64,000 bases of DNA from Nemophila menziesii (GCA_029959085.1 JARWIR010000027.1:7564001-7628000); one strand, 5' to 3'. Positions 24,117 through 36,720 are shown, numbered from the stretch's first letter. The notes: generated by a model from the sequence alone, not told the origin. A program made the numbers and translations.

Positions 24117-25410
24117 TGGTGGGACTAGAGGTGTGATAAATAATGATAATAAAAGATAAATAATGGAGTTAGTTGGGGTGTGATAAAATAATGATATAAA
24201 AGATAAGAACTAGCACCCTAACCAAACACGTTACTCACTACAAGTATCACAGGTCGTACGCAAGTTTTAATGATAAGTTAGATTCGTTCTCAGGGACTCA
24301 TTGTGTTATACGAATGGATTACAAGAAAGCGTAGTAAGAATTTAGTTGCAAGGAATTGAAGACAATAAAGTAAAGATGAATAATGGTGGAGAGAATAATG
24401 ATTAACTAAAACTAATGCAAATCAATAAATATGTAAGAGTAAGATGAGAAATATAGCTTAGGTTTGCTTGTATGAACTCATCCTTCTATTTCTTCTACTA
24501 GTTCTAAGTGCGATTAAAGCTCTTTAAGTAAGTAGCCAGGATTCTATATTCCTCCTAACCCCCTTTCGGGTTGACTTGGTTGGCGACCTAACAATTACTA
24601 GGGGACTTGGGTAAGGAGACCCTGCGCAATGATCGATGGTTAAATTAAACCCTAATAACTATCTAGTTAGGCAAGCCCTTCCAGATCACTACCACACAAT
24701 AGAAGTTTATGTGGTGTTTCAATAATTAGACACCCTTTCCAGGAGACCATCCAACTGCTGTTAATGGGGCAGTCTATACTCGTGCACTACCAAGTACTTA
24801 GGTCAATACATCAAAACACATAACATGTATAAAGGTTAAGAAGCTCAATCGATTTAAAAAGGTTTTTTTCCAAACAAACTTAGATAAAAGAAAATCTAAT
24901 TCAAATATTATACATATACAAAACCCAAGCTATGAGAAAATTAGTTCATTCTAATAAGAAATAAACAAAATAAAGATACATACTGTCATCTTGCTTCTCT
25001 TAATGATTTCTAAAAATAATATAAATTAAAGGCTGGGCAAGGGCATGTTTAAAATGATCAGAGGGTGTATTTAAGGTGTTGTTTAGAAGACGCTAGGTCG
25101 AAATCTTGTGTGGAAGGCAAGTAATTTGAGTCCATGTCCAACTCAATTTCGTTTCCAAAATATAGGACATGATAAACACTGCTCATTCTTTTGATCATAT
25201 CTCCTTCGTTATTAGGCCGATTTTTGCCCAGTTCATATCGAAACGACCACAACAAAAAGATATATCTAATTATTTAAAAGATTTTCCAATTTCACATCCT
25301 ATTTGAAGTTATATTCCCTTTAGTTGATGTAGCTACATAATTTCAGATTTATTTGACAGCTTTTCCTTTCCTAATTCAACTCTACCTCCTTTTATCTCGT
25401 GATTCCTTCC
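24117..25410 (-). repeat. LTR2, left part (split by element C)
   Basis: Minus orientation, starts TGGTGGGACTAG. Interrupted by C at ATATA (25411-25415); the rest is at 33955-34189. Joined length about 1.53 kb. Confidence 0.75.
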
Positions 25411-25415
25411 ATATA

Positions 25416-26947
25416 TGGTGTCGCCTAGGGTGTGATAAAAATAAGATAAAATTAAGTCAAGAAAAATACGCACTCTCACCCTAGACAGGCACAGTACTGC
25501 AAGTATTACAGGACATATGCAAGTTTTAGTTGATAATAAAGTTTGTTCTCAGGGACATAGTGTGGTAGTCGAATGGGTAGCAATAACGAGTAAGGAGTAA
25601 ATAATTAAAAGACAGAAAATAAAGAGGAATAAATTTCGAGAATAATTAATTAAAACTAGGAAAAATAAAGACAATAAAATAAATACGAAGAATATGAGAT
25701 GAGAAATATAGCTTAGGTTTTGCTAGTATGCACTAATCTTTCTAATTCTTTCTATTAGATCTTAGTTAATAAGGGAGAATATTAGCTCTTGTATATTTAG
25801 TCAGGATTCTAAATTCCCATACCTTAGACCTTGAGAGCGAAAAAGGGGGCTACGGACACACCACGAGGCTGGTTCAAATAGGGTTATCAAACGCTACTAA
25901 GGCCCTAAGCAATCAATTTCCATACATGGTGATAGTGATTAAATTATACCCTAATGACTATCTAGTTAGAATCAGTTTTGTCAGGACTAATATCGACACT
26001 AGACGTTATGTGGTGTTTCAATAATTAGACACCCATCTAAGGTGATCATCTAACTACTATTAAGGTAATCCTAAACGTTGCGCACCGCAAGGAAAACAGT
26101 CATTAAATCAACATATAAAAAAATATAAAGGTAAGCAGCTAATATCAAATTAAAACATGTAATTCCCAAAGAAAATTAGATAGAAATAAATTAGAATTCA
26201 TAGATTATACATGAATTCTATGGGAAGTTTAGTTCATACCTGAAGGAAATAAAATAAAAGAAATAACAAAAGACATCATCTTGCTCTCTACAATAAACTG
26301 GAAGAATAAAACCTTAAGAACTAATTACTATGAGGCAAGGATGATTTACAAGTGATATAAGGGTGTATTTATAGGTGTTTAGAAGACCTAATTCATTTTC
26401 TTGAAGGAGAGGTTAAGTAATGGACTCCAAGTCCAACTCAAATTCGTAACCCTAAAAACATGAAATCAGACCCGTTTTTCTTTTGGTCCTAGCAACTTCA
26501 ATTTTCATCTATTTGATGCGTATGAATATACCAAATTCATCGTCTCGGAAATATATTAAACTTTGCGCTTGTCCGTTTCTCCAAATACCACACCGTTTTT
26601 GATATATAAGCTGATTTGTGGTTGTAGGTGCAGAAATTCAGGATTAAGGTAGCTTTTCCTTTTCCATGTTTTTAGCTTTTGTTTCCTTATCTCCAATTTC
26701 CATGCTTATCTCTTTCCATATCTTGTAGTCTTTGACTTGGACTCTAATTAATCTCCATAATTATCTTTAAATCTTCACACTAAATAAATAATTAAACCCA
26801 ATATGCTCTAAAAATATTATTTTACTAAATCAAGACTCAAAATAGGAAAGTGCACTATTTCTCAAGAAAATCGACTATTATGACTTCTAAATCACTAAAA
26901 TTGATGTCTCATCCTAATATAAATCTATCACAAATGAGGAGACATCA
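25416..26947 (-). repeat. 3' LTR of element C
   Basis: 1532 bp; matches 32406-33949, except that a short segment near 26215 (before TATGGGAAGTTTAGTT) is missing. TATA box on the minus strand near 26370. Confidence 0.9.
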
Positions 26948-28356
26948 AGACCCCCAACTCAAAGTTTTATCGTCCCGATACAATAAAAAAAAGGGAAGTC
27001 TATAAATACACACTTATGGAATTTTCAACACAATGGGAAGAACATGGCAAAATATATAGAATAGTCATAAAGTAACAACTCAGAAAATTTCATGCAATAA
27101 TATTCATAAACTACATACCTGTACACTTCTCATATCCATAGTCAACACGGCTAGAATTTAAGATCAGATTAGTTTCGCAATATAAGAAGGATTGGGACTT
27201 TACTCAGTTCCCCAAGAAAGCTATAGATTGTTCATCGAACTTCACTAGTATCCAAAGATCCACTTAACTACTCTCTAATGGCTCAATCACTTCTCAATTA
27301 CATAGCAAAGAATCAAAAGGTCTTTAAGGTTGTAATTTAGGCTTAGGGACGGTATAATAGTATATTTGGATAATTTAGAGTGAGCTTTGACTCTCTCCTC
27401 ACTAGCCATCAATGAATCGCCCTAGAGCTTGAGTTACTCTCATAAAACGTTTCTCACTCAACCCAATGAATTCCTTGATGCACAATTTAGCATCCCCAAT
27501 AACCCAATTAAAGCATAAGATGTTCACATAAAAAATCCACTTTGCCGGTCCGAATATATATATTTTCTTTTCTTTTTAAATCAATTTCTTTTCTATAGCT
27601 ATGACTCTCTTTAATGTGGAGATATCATGCTATTTTCTCATATATATATATTTTTCTTTTAATGCCCTTGTTGGCAAATTTAGCTCGTAACTTCTTTTTC
27701 ATTCACTATTACCCCGGCAAAGGGTTAAAATAAAAATCTGTGAATCATCATCAATATAAGGAACAAAGCACAATTAATAAGCTCCAAAATCCCATCCCAA
27801 TAACAATTCCCATAATGGTGGACCCACCACCCCAAACTCAAGCTCTAAAACAACTGTCTATGCATCGCGATTCGAGTGCGGGTCATATGGAAAAGTCCTA
27901 TAAACAAAAGGGATATGGCTTATAATGTGTTTCAATAAAAAGATTTAGAAAGGCTAGAAGGGGGTGAGAAGGATATAGCATATAAAATCAAATAACAAGG
28001 TAAGAAGGTATAAAAAGGCTTCAAGTGGCTTCAAATAGGAAAGAACTGCCTTAATCACTTTCTACACTATGTAATTTTGTTATTTTCTTACCTTTAGCAC
28101 TTTCATCAAATGGTTTTGTCAACTAGCTTGGATCTCACGGCCTACACACTTCTCAAGGTTCCCTGAGATCGAACATACTTTCTATCGCATTGCTCACTAA
28201 TCTTTTCTTTACTATCAACGTGTGTTTTCCTGCAAATACTCAAAGCATACAAATAACATAGCTCATAAACATATTACTTACTATCATCAATTCACTGAGC
28301 TTATGCTTTCAAGCTATTAAACACACTCTACATCTAATTCCCATGTATCAAAAATT
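26948..28356 (-). other. Polypurine tract and 3' UTR of element C
   Basis: The complement of 26948-26966 is the polypurine tract. The UTR contains the conserved block at 27820-27905 (CCACCACCCCAAACTCAAGC, then GCGATTCGAGTGCGGGTCAT) and a Stowaway empty site at about 28280. No gene. Confidence 0.6.
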
Positions 28357-28581
28357 TTAATTTCTACCTAAAAACAGAAAAATGGAGGTGAGAGAGAACG
28401 AATCGTTTTTACCATTACGATCAAACATAGCTAGCTTACCTCCATCTTCAACATCGTTTTTACCCTTAGCTTTAGAACTAGAACCTTTGTTATTTGATTT
28501 CTTCTCAATTGAACCCAATACCTTGCTTTTCTTCACCTCCCTCTTGTTAGCTAATATTTCTATTCTATTAGTCATCTTCAA
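28357..28581 (-). pseudogene. ORF3 stub of element C
   Basis: MTNRIEILANKREVKKSKVL and KGKNDVEDGG match the ORF3 N-terminus of A; the frame then reads into sequence that in A lies after ORF3. About 1.2 kb, including the whole conserved domain, the hairpin and the following polypurine-like motif, is deleted. The polypurine-like motif before the ATG (complement of ACCCCCAACTCAAAGCTTT) is kept. Confidence 0.7.
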
Positions 28582-28978
28582 TTGACCCCCAACTCAAAGC
28601 TTTAACAACTCTTGAAATTTGAACTTGTGAATTTTTGGTTGAACAAGCTTGATTTGGTTTAGGAAAGATGAATTGATGATGAATCTCTATGTGGGTAAGG
28701 TGAATTCTTGATGGATTCGCTTGGATTCAAGAAATTGTAGGATGAATTTTGAAAATTTTAGCTCTTGATTCTTCAATTTAATTTGTTTGGTGAGAATTTG
28801 GTGCTTGAATATTCTTTGTAATGAGGTGGAGAGAAGATTTGATGTGTCTTTCTTGATGATTGGGTAGTGTTTTGATGATTGGTGAAGGTTTTTATGAGCT
28901 TTAATGGAGTTGGGAGAGGTTTGGAGAAGAAAGAGAGGCTTAAGGATTTGTAAATTCAGAATAATACCTAATATCCTC
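28582..28978 (-). other. ORF3 leader of element C
   Basis: No gene. Corresponds to 13081-13466 in A, the leader between internal TATA and ORF3. Confidence 0.4.
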
Positions 28979-28986
28979 TTTTTATA
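28979..28986 (-). promoter_or_regulatory. Internal TATA box (element C)
   Basis: Complement reads TATAAAAA within GCTTATAAAAAGAGG, at the place of the internal TATA box in A. Confidence 0.5.
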
Positions 28987-29009
28987 AGCTTCAACCCGCA
29001 GTTTTCTCT

Positions 29010-29262
29010 CTCCAGCGGCGACCTCCGGTATACCGGGCATATGGTCCGGTATACCAGAACTACTGTTGTTCCAATTTTTTCTTCTCGTCAAAAAACACAA
29101 GCCTCATACCCGTAACACGGGTTTTCGATCCCGCGGTATAAAGGACCTATCGTCCAGATTCTTTTTCTTCTCGGCACAAAACCCGAGGTACCTACACGTG
29201 GTACGGGTTTTTCCTCGCTGCGGTATACCGGGGATGAGGTCCGGTATACCGGCCCGATGGTC
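29010..29262 (-). promoter_or_regulatory. Palindrome array of element C
   Basis: CCGGTATACCGG-type units at about 29024, 29043, 29220 and 29240, plus CCGTAACACGGG and ACGTGGTACGGG repeats. The nearest unit is about 40 bp upstream of the internal TATA box, as in A. Confidence 0.6.
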
Positions 29263-29483
29263 AAATTTTTCCAAAAACTTTGTTTTCTCCTCCCGAACTC
29301 GATTTCTCCAATACCGAAGCATAAAAAATACTAATACCTTTCTCAAATATGCAATATCAACTAAAAACAACTAAACTAAACATAAACTAAAACGTAAAAG
29401 ACATAAAAACTTAAAAAACTGCGGGTTGTCTCCCGTACGACACTTTTATTTAACGTCTTTTAAAGTTAGACGCGTTACCTCTA

Positions 29484-30548
29484 TCAAGATTTGCGAATAT
29501 AGCCTCCCCAACAACGAGTTAGGCTATGAACGTCAACTAATCTGTGCTTGATCCCCTTCTTGGGTCGTATTTCTATCACCTTGGCTGAAACAACCTTAGT
29601 GACAATGAATGGTCCCATCCACGAGTCTTTGAAACTACGTGGCCTATTCTCGCGTTTGTGAGCTTTCCATAGAACTTCATGGCCAACCCCAAACTCAATG
29701 TTTGGCTCAGTATCCACAGGCTTTAAGTGGATCTTCTCAGGAGGGACTTTGTGATGTGAAAGGCCGTGGATGACTGGAACGGTGGGATCTAACTTCCTTG
29801 GTTTCTTACCCAAGACATAGAAGGTCTCGAATACGTTCTTTGCATGAAGGGTAATGGTTCCTTCTTGGAATTTGATGACACTTTGACTTGTGGCCATGAA
29901 AGGCCGTCCAAGTATGATTGGAACCTGCTTATCTGCATCAAACTCAAGTATAACAAAGTCAGTAGGGATGGCGATACTACCTGCACGGACTAAGACGTCC
30001 TCTACTGTTCCCCATGTCCTGGTAACTGAGTTGTCAGCGAACTGCAACTTCACTGGAGTTTTCTCTGATTTCTGAAGTCCAAGTCTCTCGAACACGGACT
30101 TAGGCATAAGATTCACACCAGAACCCACATCGTACATAGCTTTCACCTTGAGCATACCATTAATTTGAATAGGAAAGTTAAAACTTCCCGGATCTTTAAG
30201 CTTTGTTGGTAGCTCTCGTTCACTTCTTCTTGAGACTCTCAGGTTCTCTCTTGGGATCTCTACACTCGCTTCTTTTCCAGGAATAACTTGCGTAAAAACT
30301 TGTTGCGGTGTAAGTCCTTTCTTTGCAATCTCAAGCATTTGGGCGTTGATCTTTTCAGGTGTATACGCCTCTACAAATGTCTTGAGTTCAGTGTCATCCT
30401 TAGGATTTGTATCAGGAATAGTTGGTGACACTGTTTGAGCAACAGGTGGCGGTTCCACCTTCTCTTCTTCTTTCTCTTCTTGCACAGCAGGTGCAACTTC
30501 AACTCTTGATTCCTCCTTTGAGGCTTCTTTGTCTTTTTCTTTATCCAT
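29484..30548 (-). CDS. Linker, retropepsin and integrase-tail fusion of element C (open frame)
   Basis: An uninterrupted 354-residue frame, the best evidence for the family's gene plan. Residues 1-110 are the acidic E/P-rich linker. The retropepsin spans about 110-235, with D140 in YDVGSGVNLMP and the second conserved loop IILGRPF at 210-215. Residues 245-354 are the integrase-tail module with WMGPFIVTKVV around 310-319, ending in RLVDVHSLTRCWGGYIRKS. Protease and tail are joined without any sequence for reverse transcriptase, RNase H or the integrase core, and without a frame break. The Met at 30548 is internal to the original polyprotein; upstream gag is frameshifted. Product role: processing of gag; the tail could aid targeting or binding to a helper integrase, which is inference. 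Confidence 0.85.
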   Translation of the reverse strand: MDKEKDKEASKEESRVEVAPAVQEEKEEEKVEPPPVAQTVSPTIPDTNPKDDTELKTFVEAYTPEKINAQMLEIAKKGLTPQQVFTQVIPGKEASVEIPRENLRVSRRSERELPTKLKDPGSFNFPIQINGMLKVKAMYDVGSGVNLMPKSVFERLGLQKSEKTPVKLQFADNSVTRTWGTVEDVLVRAGSIAIPTDFVILEFDADKQVPIILGRPFMATSQSVIKFQEGTITLHAKNVFETFYVLGKKPRKLDPTVPVIHGLSHHKVPPEKIHLKPVDTEPNIEFGVGHEVLWKAHKRENRPRSFKDSWMGPFIVTKVVSAKVIEIRPKKGIKHRLVDVHSLTRCWGGYIRKS

Positions 30549-30572
30549 CTCAGCTTGATAATCTATAACCCT

Positions 30573-32252
30573 TCAGAAGCTGTATAAATTCGGCTTTTTA
30601 TGAATCGTCCTCCACATCAACCTCAGAACAGTCAGATTCCACGAGACTAGACTTGGTTGGTTCTTCTTCGGTACTCGGAACCTCCACGGCACTAATGGCA
30701 GCATGTGGTACTTCCTTGTTTTCTTCTTCAATTTCATGGCAAATAGCCTTACAAGCTGCAAACCCAACATTGTCATCACCTCCTTCGATAGCCTTCAATT
30801 CTTTTTGTTCCATTAAATTCGTTAAAACTTTGTTCAACTGTTCTACTTGAGTACCTAAAATCTGAATTGCGGCATCTTGTACTCGTATCTTTTCTTCCTG
30901 AGCGTTCATATTCGTGGTCAAACGGTCCAAGACTTTTACTAATTGTTGATTATCCATAGATCCCTCTTGAGGATACTGTGGTAAAGCTTTATGATCTAAC
31001 ACATCGGTATAGGCATCTTGAACAGGTTGTTGAGGGGGAGCAGGTCTATTTTGATGTTGATATTGACCTCTTGGTTGGAAAAAGTTGTTCTGGGGGCGCG
31101 GTTGATAATGAACAGGATTAGCGGCCCCCTGAGGTTTTGAATATTGCATACCCGGATGGTTTTGGTTACCAAATTGATAACCTCCCATGTATGATTATTA
31201 ACCCCACATTGTTGACAACCTTGTGATTCTTGTACTACGTTTGCTGCGGCTAAATTTTTCTGCATCTCTAGCTTAAGTTCTTTGATTTGATTTTCTAATG
31301 CGGATATTTGAGCTGAGATTGCAGTTTCTGCGTCTAAACGAAGTGTTCCTCGGGTATTTGCTATAGTAGCTCGCGTAGAAGGCAACTCCTTTCTTGTTCA
31401 ATAATATTTTCCAAAACCTCGGAAGCTTCATTATGATTCATGGACACGAAATTTCCATTTCCTATGTTATCCACCTTCTCTCTACCTTTATCGTTAAGAC
31501 CTTCATAGAATATAGCTAATTGTAAAGAGGGGGTATAACCATGGAGCGGACATCTTGCTAACTCATGTTGAAACCTTTTCCATGATTCTCCTACTGTTTC
31601 TCCATCTTCTTGACAAAACCTTGCAAGCTCGCTTTGATCTTTGAGTCTCATACTCTTCGGATAAAAACGGTTAAAGAATGCGGCTTGAAGTTCTGTCCAT
31701 GAATTGATTGTCCCAGGTGGCTGCCTATCTAGCCACTCACTAGCTTTATCGGTTCAGAAGAATGAAAACATATGACAATACAGTTGCTCCCATGTAATGC
31801 CTGGAGTAACATAAGCATCACAAATCTGCATAAACTTCTGAATCGCTCTTACCAGATCTTGAATTGCTGTACCACTTTAGAGTCCATAACTTTGAAACTG
31901 ACTGAGCATACCCGGATCGGGTCGAAATTTAATATTCAGGATCTCTAGAGGACGGTAACATATTGGTTGAACATGGAACGGCACATGGAGACCAGGGAGG
32001 TCTTGCTCAACTCGATTCTGCCCATTACCTCGTCCTAGTGGATGTTGTTCTTGTTGTTGTCCACCAGGTGGGACAAGTGGTGGTGGTCCTCCTGGTGGAT
32101 TACCCCCAGGTGGGACTCCAAGTGGTGGATCTAACTGCTCTTGCATGCCTGCCATAGCTCTTCTTAAGGTTCTTTCCTCACGAACACGTTTATTATAAGG
32201 TCTGAAGCTCCTCTCAGGCTTCGATAACGGAGGCTAAGAATTAAACACTCTG
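30573..32252 (-). pseudogene. Gag of element C (broken)
   Basis: Pieces in three frames: leader 32155-31877, core 31651-31361 (LARFCQEDGETVGESWKRFQ), C-terminal proline/glutamine-rich part and coiled coil 31188-30598. A stop just after QSYGL, another in the core, and frameshifts near 31375 and 30590 break it. Compared with A, about 50 bp inside the CCHC knuckle are missing, so it reads CQQCGVNNHTWE and then skips the last Cys. Confidence 0.8.
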
Positions 32253-32381
32253 AAACCTGAAAAAAGACTAAAGCAAACCACAAGCGTAAATCCGGAAAAA
32301 CAAAAACTAAATACTGAAAAATTAAAATTAATTAAAAACTACTACTCGAAATAGATAGCCCACACGCTAACGAGACACAAG

Positions 32382-32399
32382 TCCCCGGCAGCGGCGCCA
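32382..32399 (-). other. Primer binding site of element C
   Basis: Complement TGGCGCCGCTGCCGGGGA, identical to that of A. Confidence 0.85.
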
Positions 32400-32405
32400 A
32401 AAACT

Positions 32406-33949
32406 TGGTGTCGCCTAGGGTGTGATAAAAATAAGATATAATTAAGTCAAGAAAACTACGCACTCTCACCCTAGACAGGCACAATACTGCAAGTATTATA
32501 GGACGTATGCAAGTTTTAGTTGATAAGAAAGTTCGTTCTCAGGGACTTAGTGTGCTAGTCGAATGGGTAGCAATAACGAGTAAGGAGTAAATAATTAAAA
32601 GACAAAAAATAAAGAGGAATAAATTTCGAGAATAATTAATTAAAACTAGGAAAAATAAAGACAATAAAATAAATACGAAGAATATGAGATGAGAAATATA
32701 GCTTAGGTTTTGCTAGTATGCACTAATCCTTCTAATTCTTTCTATTAGATCTTAGTTAATAAGGGAGAATATTAGCTCTTGTATATTTAGTCAGGATTCT
32801 AAATTCCCATACCTTAGACCTTGAGAGCGACTAAGGGGGGTACGGACACACCACGAGGCTGGTTCAAATAGGGTTATCAAACACTACTAAGGCCCTAAGC
32901 AATCAATTTCCATACATGGTGATAGTGATTAAATTATACCCTAATGACTATCTAGTTAGAATCAGTGTTGTCAGGACTAATATCGACACTAGACGTTATG
33001 TGGTGTTTCAATAATTAGACACCCATCTAAGGTGATCATCTAACTACTATTAAGGTAATCCTAAACGTTGCGCACCGCAAGGAAAACAGTCATTAAATCA
33101 AAACATATAAAAAAATATAAAGGTAAGCAGCTAATATCAAATTAAAACATGTAATTTCCAAAGAAACTTAGATAGAAAGAAATTAGAATTCATAGATTAT
33201 ACATGATGCAAAACCCAAGCTATGGGAAGTTTAGTTCATACCTGAAGGAAATAAACTAAAAGAAATAACAAAAGACATCATCTTGCTCTCTACAATAAAC
33301 TGGAAGAATAAAACCTTAAGAACTAATTACTATGAGGCAAGGATGATTTACAAGTGATATAAGGGTGTATTTATAGGTGTTTAGAAGACCTAATTCATTT
33401 TCTTGAAGGAGAGGTTAAGTAATGGACTCCAAGTCCAACTCAAATTCGTAACCCTAAAAACATGAAATCAGACCCGTTTTTCTTTTGGTCCTAGCAGCTT
33501 CAATTTTCATCCGTTTGATGCGTATGAATATACCAAATTCATCGTATCGGAAATATATTTAACTTTTCTCTTGACCGTTTCTCCAAATTCCACGGCGTTT
33601 TTGAGATATAAACTGATTTGTGGTCAAAGGTGCAGAAATTCAGGATTAAGGCAGCTTTTCCTTTTCCATGTTTTTAGCTTTTGTTTCCTTATCTCCAATT
33701 TCCATGCCTATCTCTTTCCATATCTTGTAGTATTTGACTTGGACTCTAATTAATCTCCATAATTATCTTTAAAGCTTCAAACTAAATAAATAATTAAACC
33801 CAATATGCTATAAAAATATTATTTTACTAAATCAAGACTCAAAATAGGAAAGTGCACTATTTATCAAGAAAATCGACTATTATGACTTCTAAATCACTAA
33901 AAATGATGTCTCATCCTAATATAAATCTATCACAAATGAGGAGACATCA
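32406..33949 (-). repeat. 5' LTR of element C
   Basis: 1544 bp, TGGTGTCGCC..GACATCA. Minus-strand TATA box TATAAATA at 33369-33376. Followed by the ATATA duplication. Confidence 0.9.
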
Positions 33950-33954
33950 ATATA

Positions 33955-34189
33955 TTCTTTCCTTAACTTCTTAGAATTGATTTGAAATCTAAATATATTC
34001 CATAAACCTCATGAGTTTCATATTAACAAACAAATTAAACCAAAGATGATTTAAAAGTTATAAATGATCAAATCAAGACATGAATTAAGAAATTAATAAA
34101 TAACGTGTAAAAATAGCTAACTAATTAATAAAATACACCTAAAATGATGCCCCCAACCTCGATTAATATATCACAAATAGGGAACATCA
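33955..34189 (-). repeat. LTR2, right part
   Basis: Continues LTR2 after the C insertion and ends GGGAACATCA. It is followed directly by a polypurine tract (complement of AGACCCCTAACTCAAAGTTG), so LTR2 also serves as the 3' LTR of region D. Confidence 0.7.
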
Positions 34190-35838
34190 AGACCCCTAAC
34201 TCAAAGTTGTATCGTCCCGATAAAAATAAGAACATAAGGAAGTCTCTAAATACACACCTAAGTCAATTAAACACACTAGGATGAAGATAGCAAAATATAT
34301 ATAATAAAGTCAAAGCAACTACTCAGAAAATTTCATGTAAAAATATCTACAAACTAAATTACCTGTAAACTTGTCATACAAATGATCAACATGGTTCGAA
34401 TTCAAGATCTGATTAGCTTTGCAATGCACGAAGGAGAGGTTCTTCACTTAGCTTACCAAGGAGGCTATATATTGTTCATCGAGCTTTACTAGTATCCAAA
34501 TATCCATCTAACTACTCTCTAATGGTTCAATCACTTTTAGATCACATAGCATATAATCATAAGGTCTTTAAGGTTGTAATGTTGGCGTAGGAACGGTGTG
34601 ATACGTAAATTTGGATAATTTAGAGTGAGATTTTCGCTCTAGAGTTTTAGTTACTCTAATAAAACGTTCTCACTCAACCCAATGAATTGATGCACTAATT
34701 AGCATCCCCAACAACCCAATATAAAGCATAAATATGGTAAAATTAAAATTCCAATTTTGCCAGTCCAAATATATTCAATCTTTTCATATCAAATTTTTTT
34801 TCTTTTGTAACATAGCCATGACTCTCCTTTAGATGTGAGATGTCATGCTACTTCCTTTCAAATATTTCTTTTCTTTAAAATTATTTTCATTTACTTTTAC
34901 CCCGACAACGGGTTACATTATTAAAACAGTGAATCATCACTACGAGGTGTTTGTTTGCACGTAATGAGATCTTAATCTGATTCATTAATACACTGGATTA
35001 TTAAGACTGTTTGTTTTCTACGGACCAATTCAGATCTGAATGGCTCTTAACATGTCTGTTTTATTAAGATTTAAAACTAAGTCTGATTCACTCAGACACT
35101 GCCTCTTAACAGAATAAGTTATATTCAGCTGTCATTCACCATTAAGTACTTATCACTCAAAAAAATAAAACGACACCTAAAAATAGATAGAACAAATACA
35201 TAAGCTCAAAAATCCCAACCCAATAATATCTCCCATAATGGTGGATCCACAACCTAAAACTCAAGCTCTAAAACGTCTATGCATCACGATTCGAGTGAGA
35301 CCATATGGAAAAGTCCTAAAATCTAAAGGGATATGGCTTATAACATGTATAATAAAAAGGCTTTAGAAAGGTGAGAAGGGGTTGAGAATGATATAAATAT
35401 AACAAATGGACAACAAGCTACATGGCAACAAGGGGCTTATCAAATAACCGCCTTAATCACTTTCTAAACTATGCAATTTCGTCATTCTCTTACCTTTAGC
35501 ACGTTCATTAGATGGGGATATCAACTAGCTCAGATCTCACGACCTACACACCCCTCAAGGTGCCCTAAGATCAAACATACTTCTACCACATTGCTCACTA
35601 ATATTCTCTTTACTATCGATGTGTGTTTCCTGTTCATACTCAAATCATACCAAATAAAACTGCTCATAAACATATTACTTTCTATCATTAACTTACTAAG
35701 CTTATGCTTTCAAGCTATTAAACACACTCCACATCTAATCCCATGTATCAAATTTTTTAATATTCTTCCAAAGAAACAGTAAATCACATAAAAAGGGAGA
35801 TGAGAGACAACAAATCCCCTCACCACCAACTAAAAATT
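34190..35838 (-). other. Polypurine tract and 3' UTR of element D
   Basis: No gene. The conserved UTR block is at about 35240-35305. A MITE is inserted at 34944-35178. Confidence 0.5.
34944..35178. mobile_element. Probable MITE in the 3' UTR of D
   Basis: Sequence absent at the same place in C (27740) and F (47950). Ends GAGGTGTTTGTTT and ACGACACCT are imperfect inverted repeats; the interior has ATTAAG/CTGAAT motifs like some hAT-derived MITEs. I cannot define the target duplication. Confidence 0.45.
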
Positions 35839-35858
35839 GAGGCGTGTCCCCACGACTC
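35839..35858 (-). other. Conserved hairpin after ORF3 (element D)
   Basis: GAGGCGTG, loop TCCC, CACGACTC: 8-bp stem with one wobble. Matches the hairpins at 14753 and 48627. Confidence 0.55.
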
Positions 35859-35924
35859 AAAAAAGACTCAATAAAGAAATTAAAGAAATTAAAAACAAGA
35901 AAATATTGCATATACAGAAATGGT

Positions 35925-36720
35925 AAGGAATAAAGAGAACATACTCTTGAGGCTATTGCCTCGCTTTATGAACAACCAAGATATAATTTATTGGATCTTT
36001 CGCTCAATCGCACTTTACTTGCTCAAGAAGAGTCATAATGTGCACTTGATTTTCTTTGATTTGTGCCACATCTTCGGCGAAGAAGGTTTGAGGTGCTTCA
36101 ACTTTATTCAACCGCTCCTTCATCCTTTCCCGCTAAATAAGATCCTCATCTTTTGATTTTTCTTGTGGAGGTTTCTTAATTCCTACACCTCTTAATATTG
36201 TTTTGATTCAAGTATTGTTGATATTTTTGCTCATTTTATACATCAATTTCTCATCTTCACCCTGAACAAAATTCGCTTTTCGTACTAGGCACGTGATCAT
36301 AGTAGGATATTTCACATTAAATAACGAAAGTGGAGAGACCGAAAATCGCATCACCTCCTCAAAGATAAACTGTGCTACTTCTAATTTTCCCCCCTATTAA
36401 AACACAATTCAAAAATATGGCGTTTCTCTTAGTTACATTTGAAGTTTGCATATTTCTAAAGGCATTTGGTATGAGGAAATTGCGCCAAATTCTTGTATCA
36501 GCTTGGAGATATTTGTAAGGCCAAGGTGCCTTCAATTCTCCCTTGTGTGATTGCACTTTTTATTCATATAATACATGCTCAAAAAGTTGATACCAATCAA
36601 AAGTCTTGATATTTTCCACAACTTCTCTAAACTTACATGGTCCAACCAATTTCTTGAACGGGAAGTGGTTTCTAATCTCTTCAACTATAAAAGGAACTAA
36701 CTTTCCTCTAATTGGAACAC
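35925..36720 (-). pseudogene. ORF3 of element D, C-terminal part
   Basis: On the complement, a fragment with KGELKAPWPYKYLQADTRIW and RNFLIPNAF matches ORF3 of A, including the conserved central domain, with several stops. It is cut at 36720 by the solo LTR; AACAC is duplicated. Confidence 0.75.

Larger units (their letters stand above)
25416..33949 (-). mobile_element. Element C: complete Athila-like, RT-less element lacking the ORF3 core
   Basis: LTRs at 25416-26947 and 32406-33949, TG..CA, flanked by the 5-bp duplication ATATA (25411-25415, 33950-33954). Same family as A (very similar LTRs and coding region). 1.5 kb shorter than A, mainly because most of ORF3 is deleted and the MITE is absent. 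It lies inside LTR2. Confidence 0.9.
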
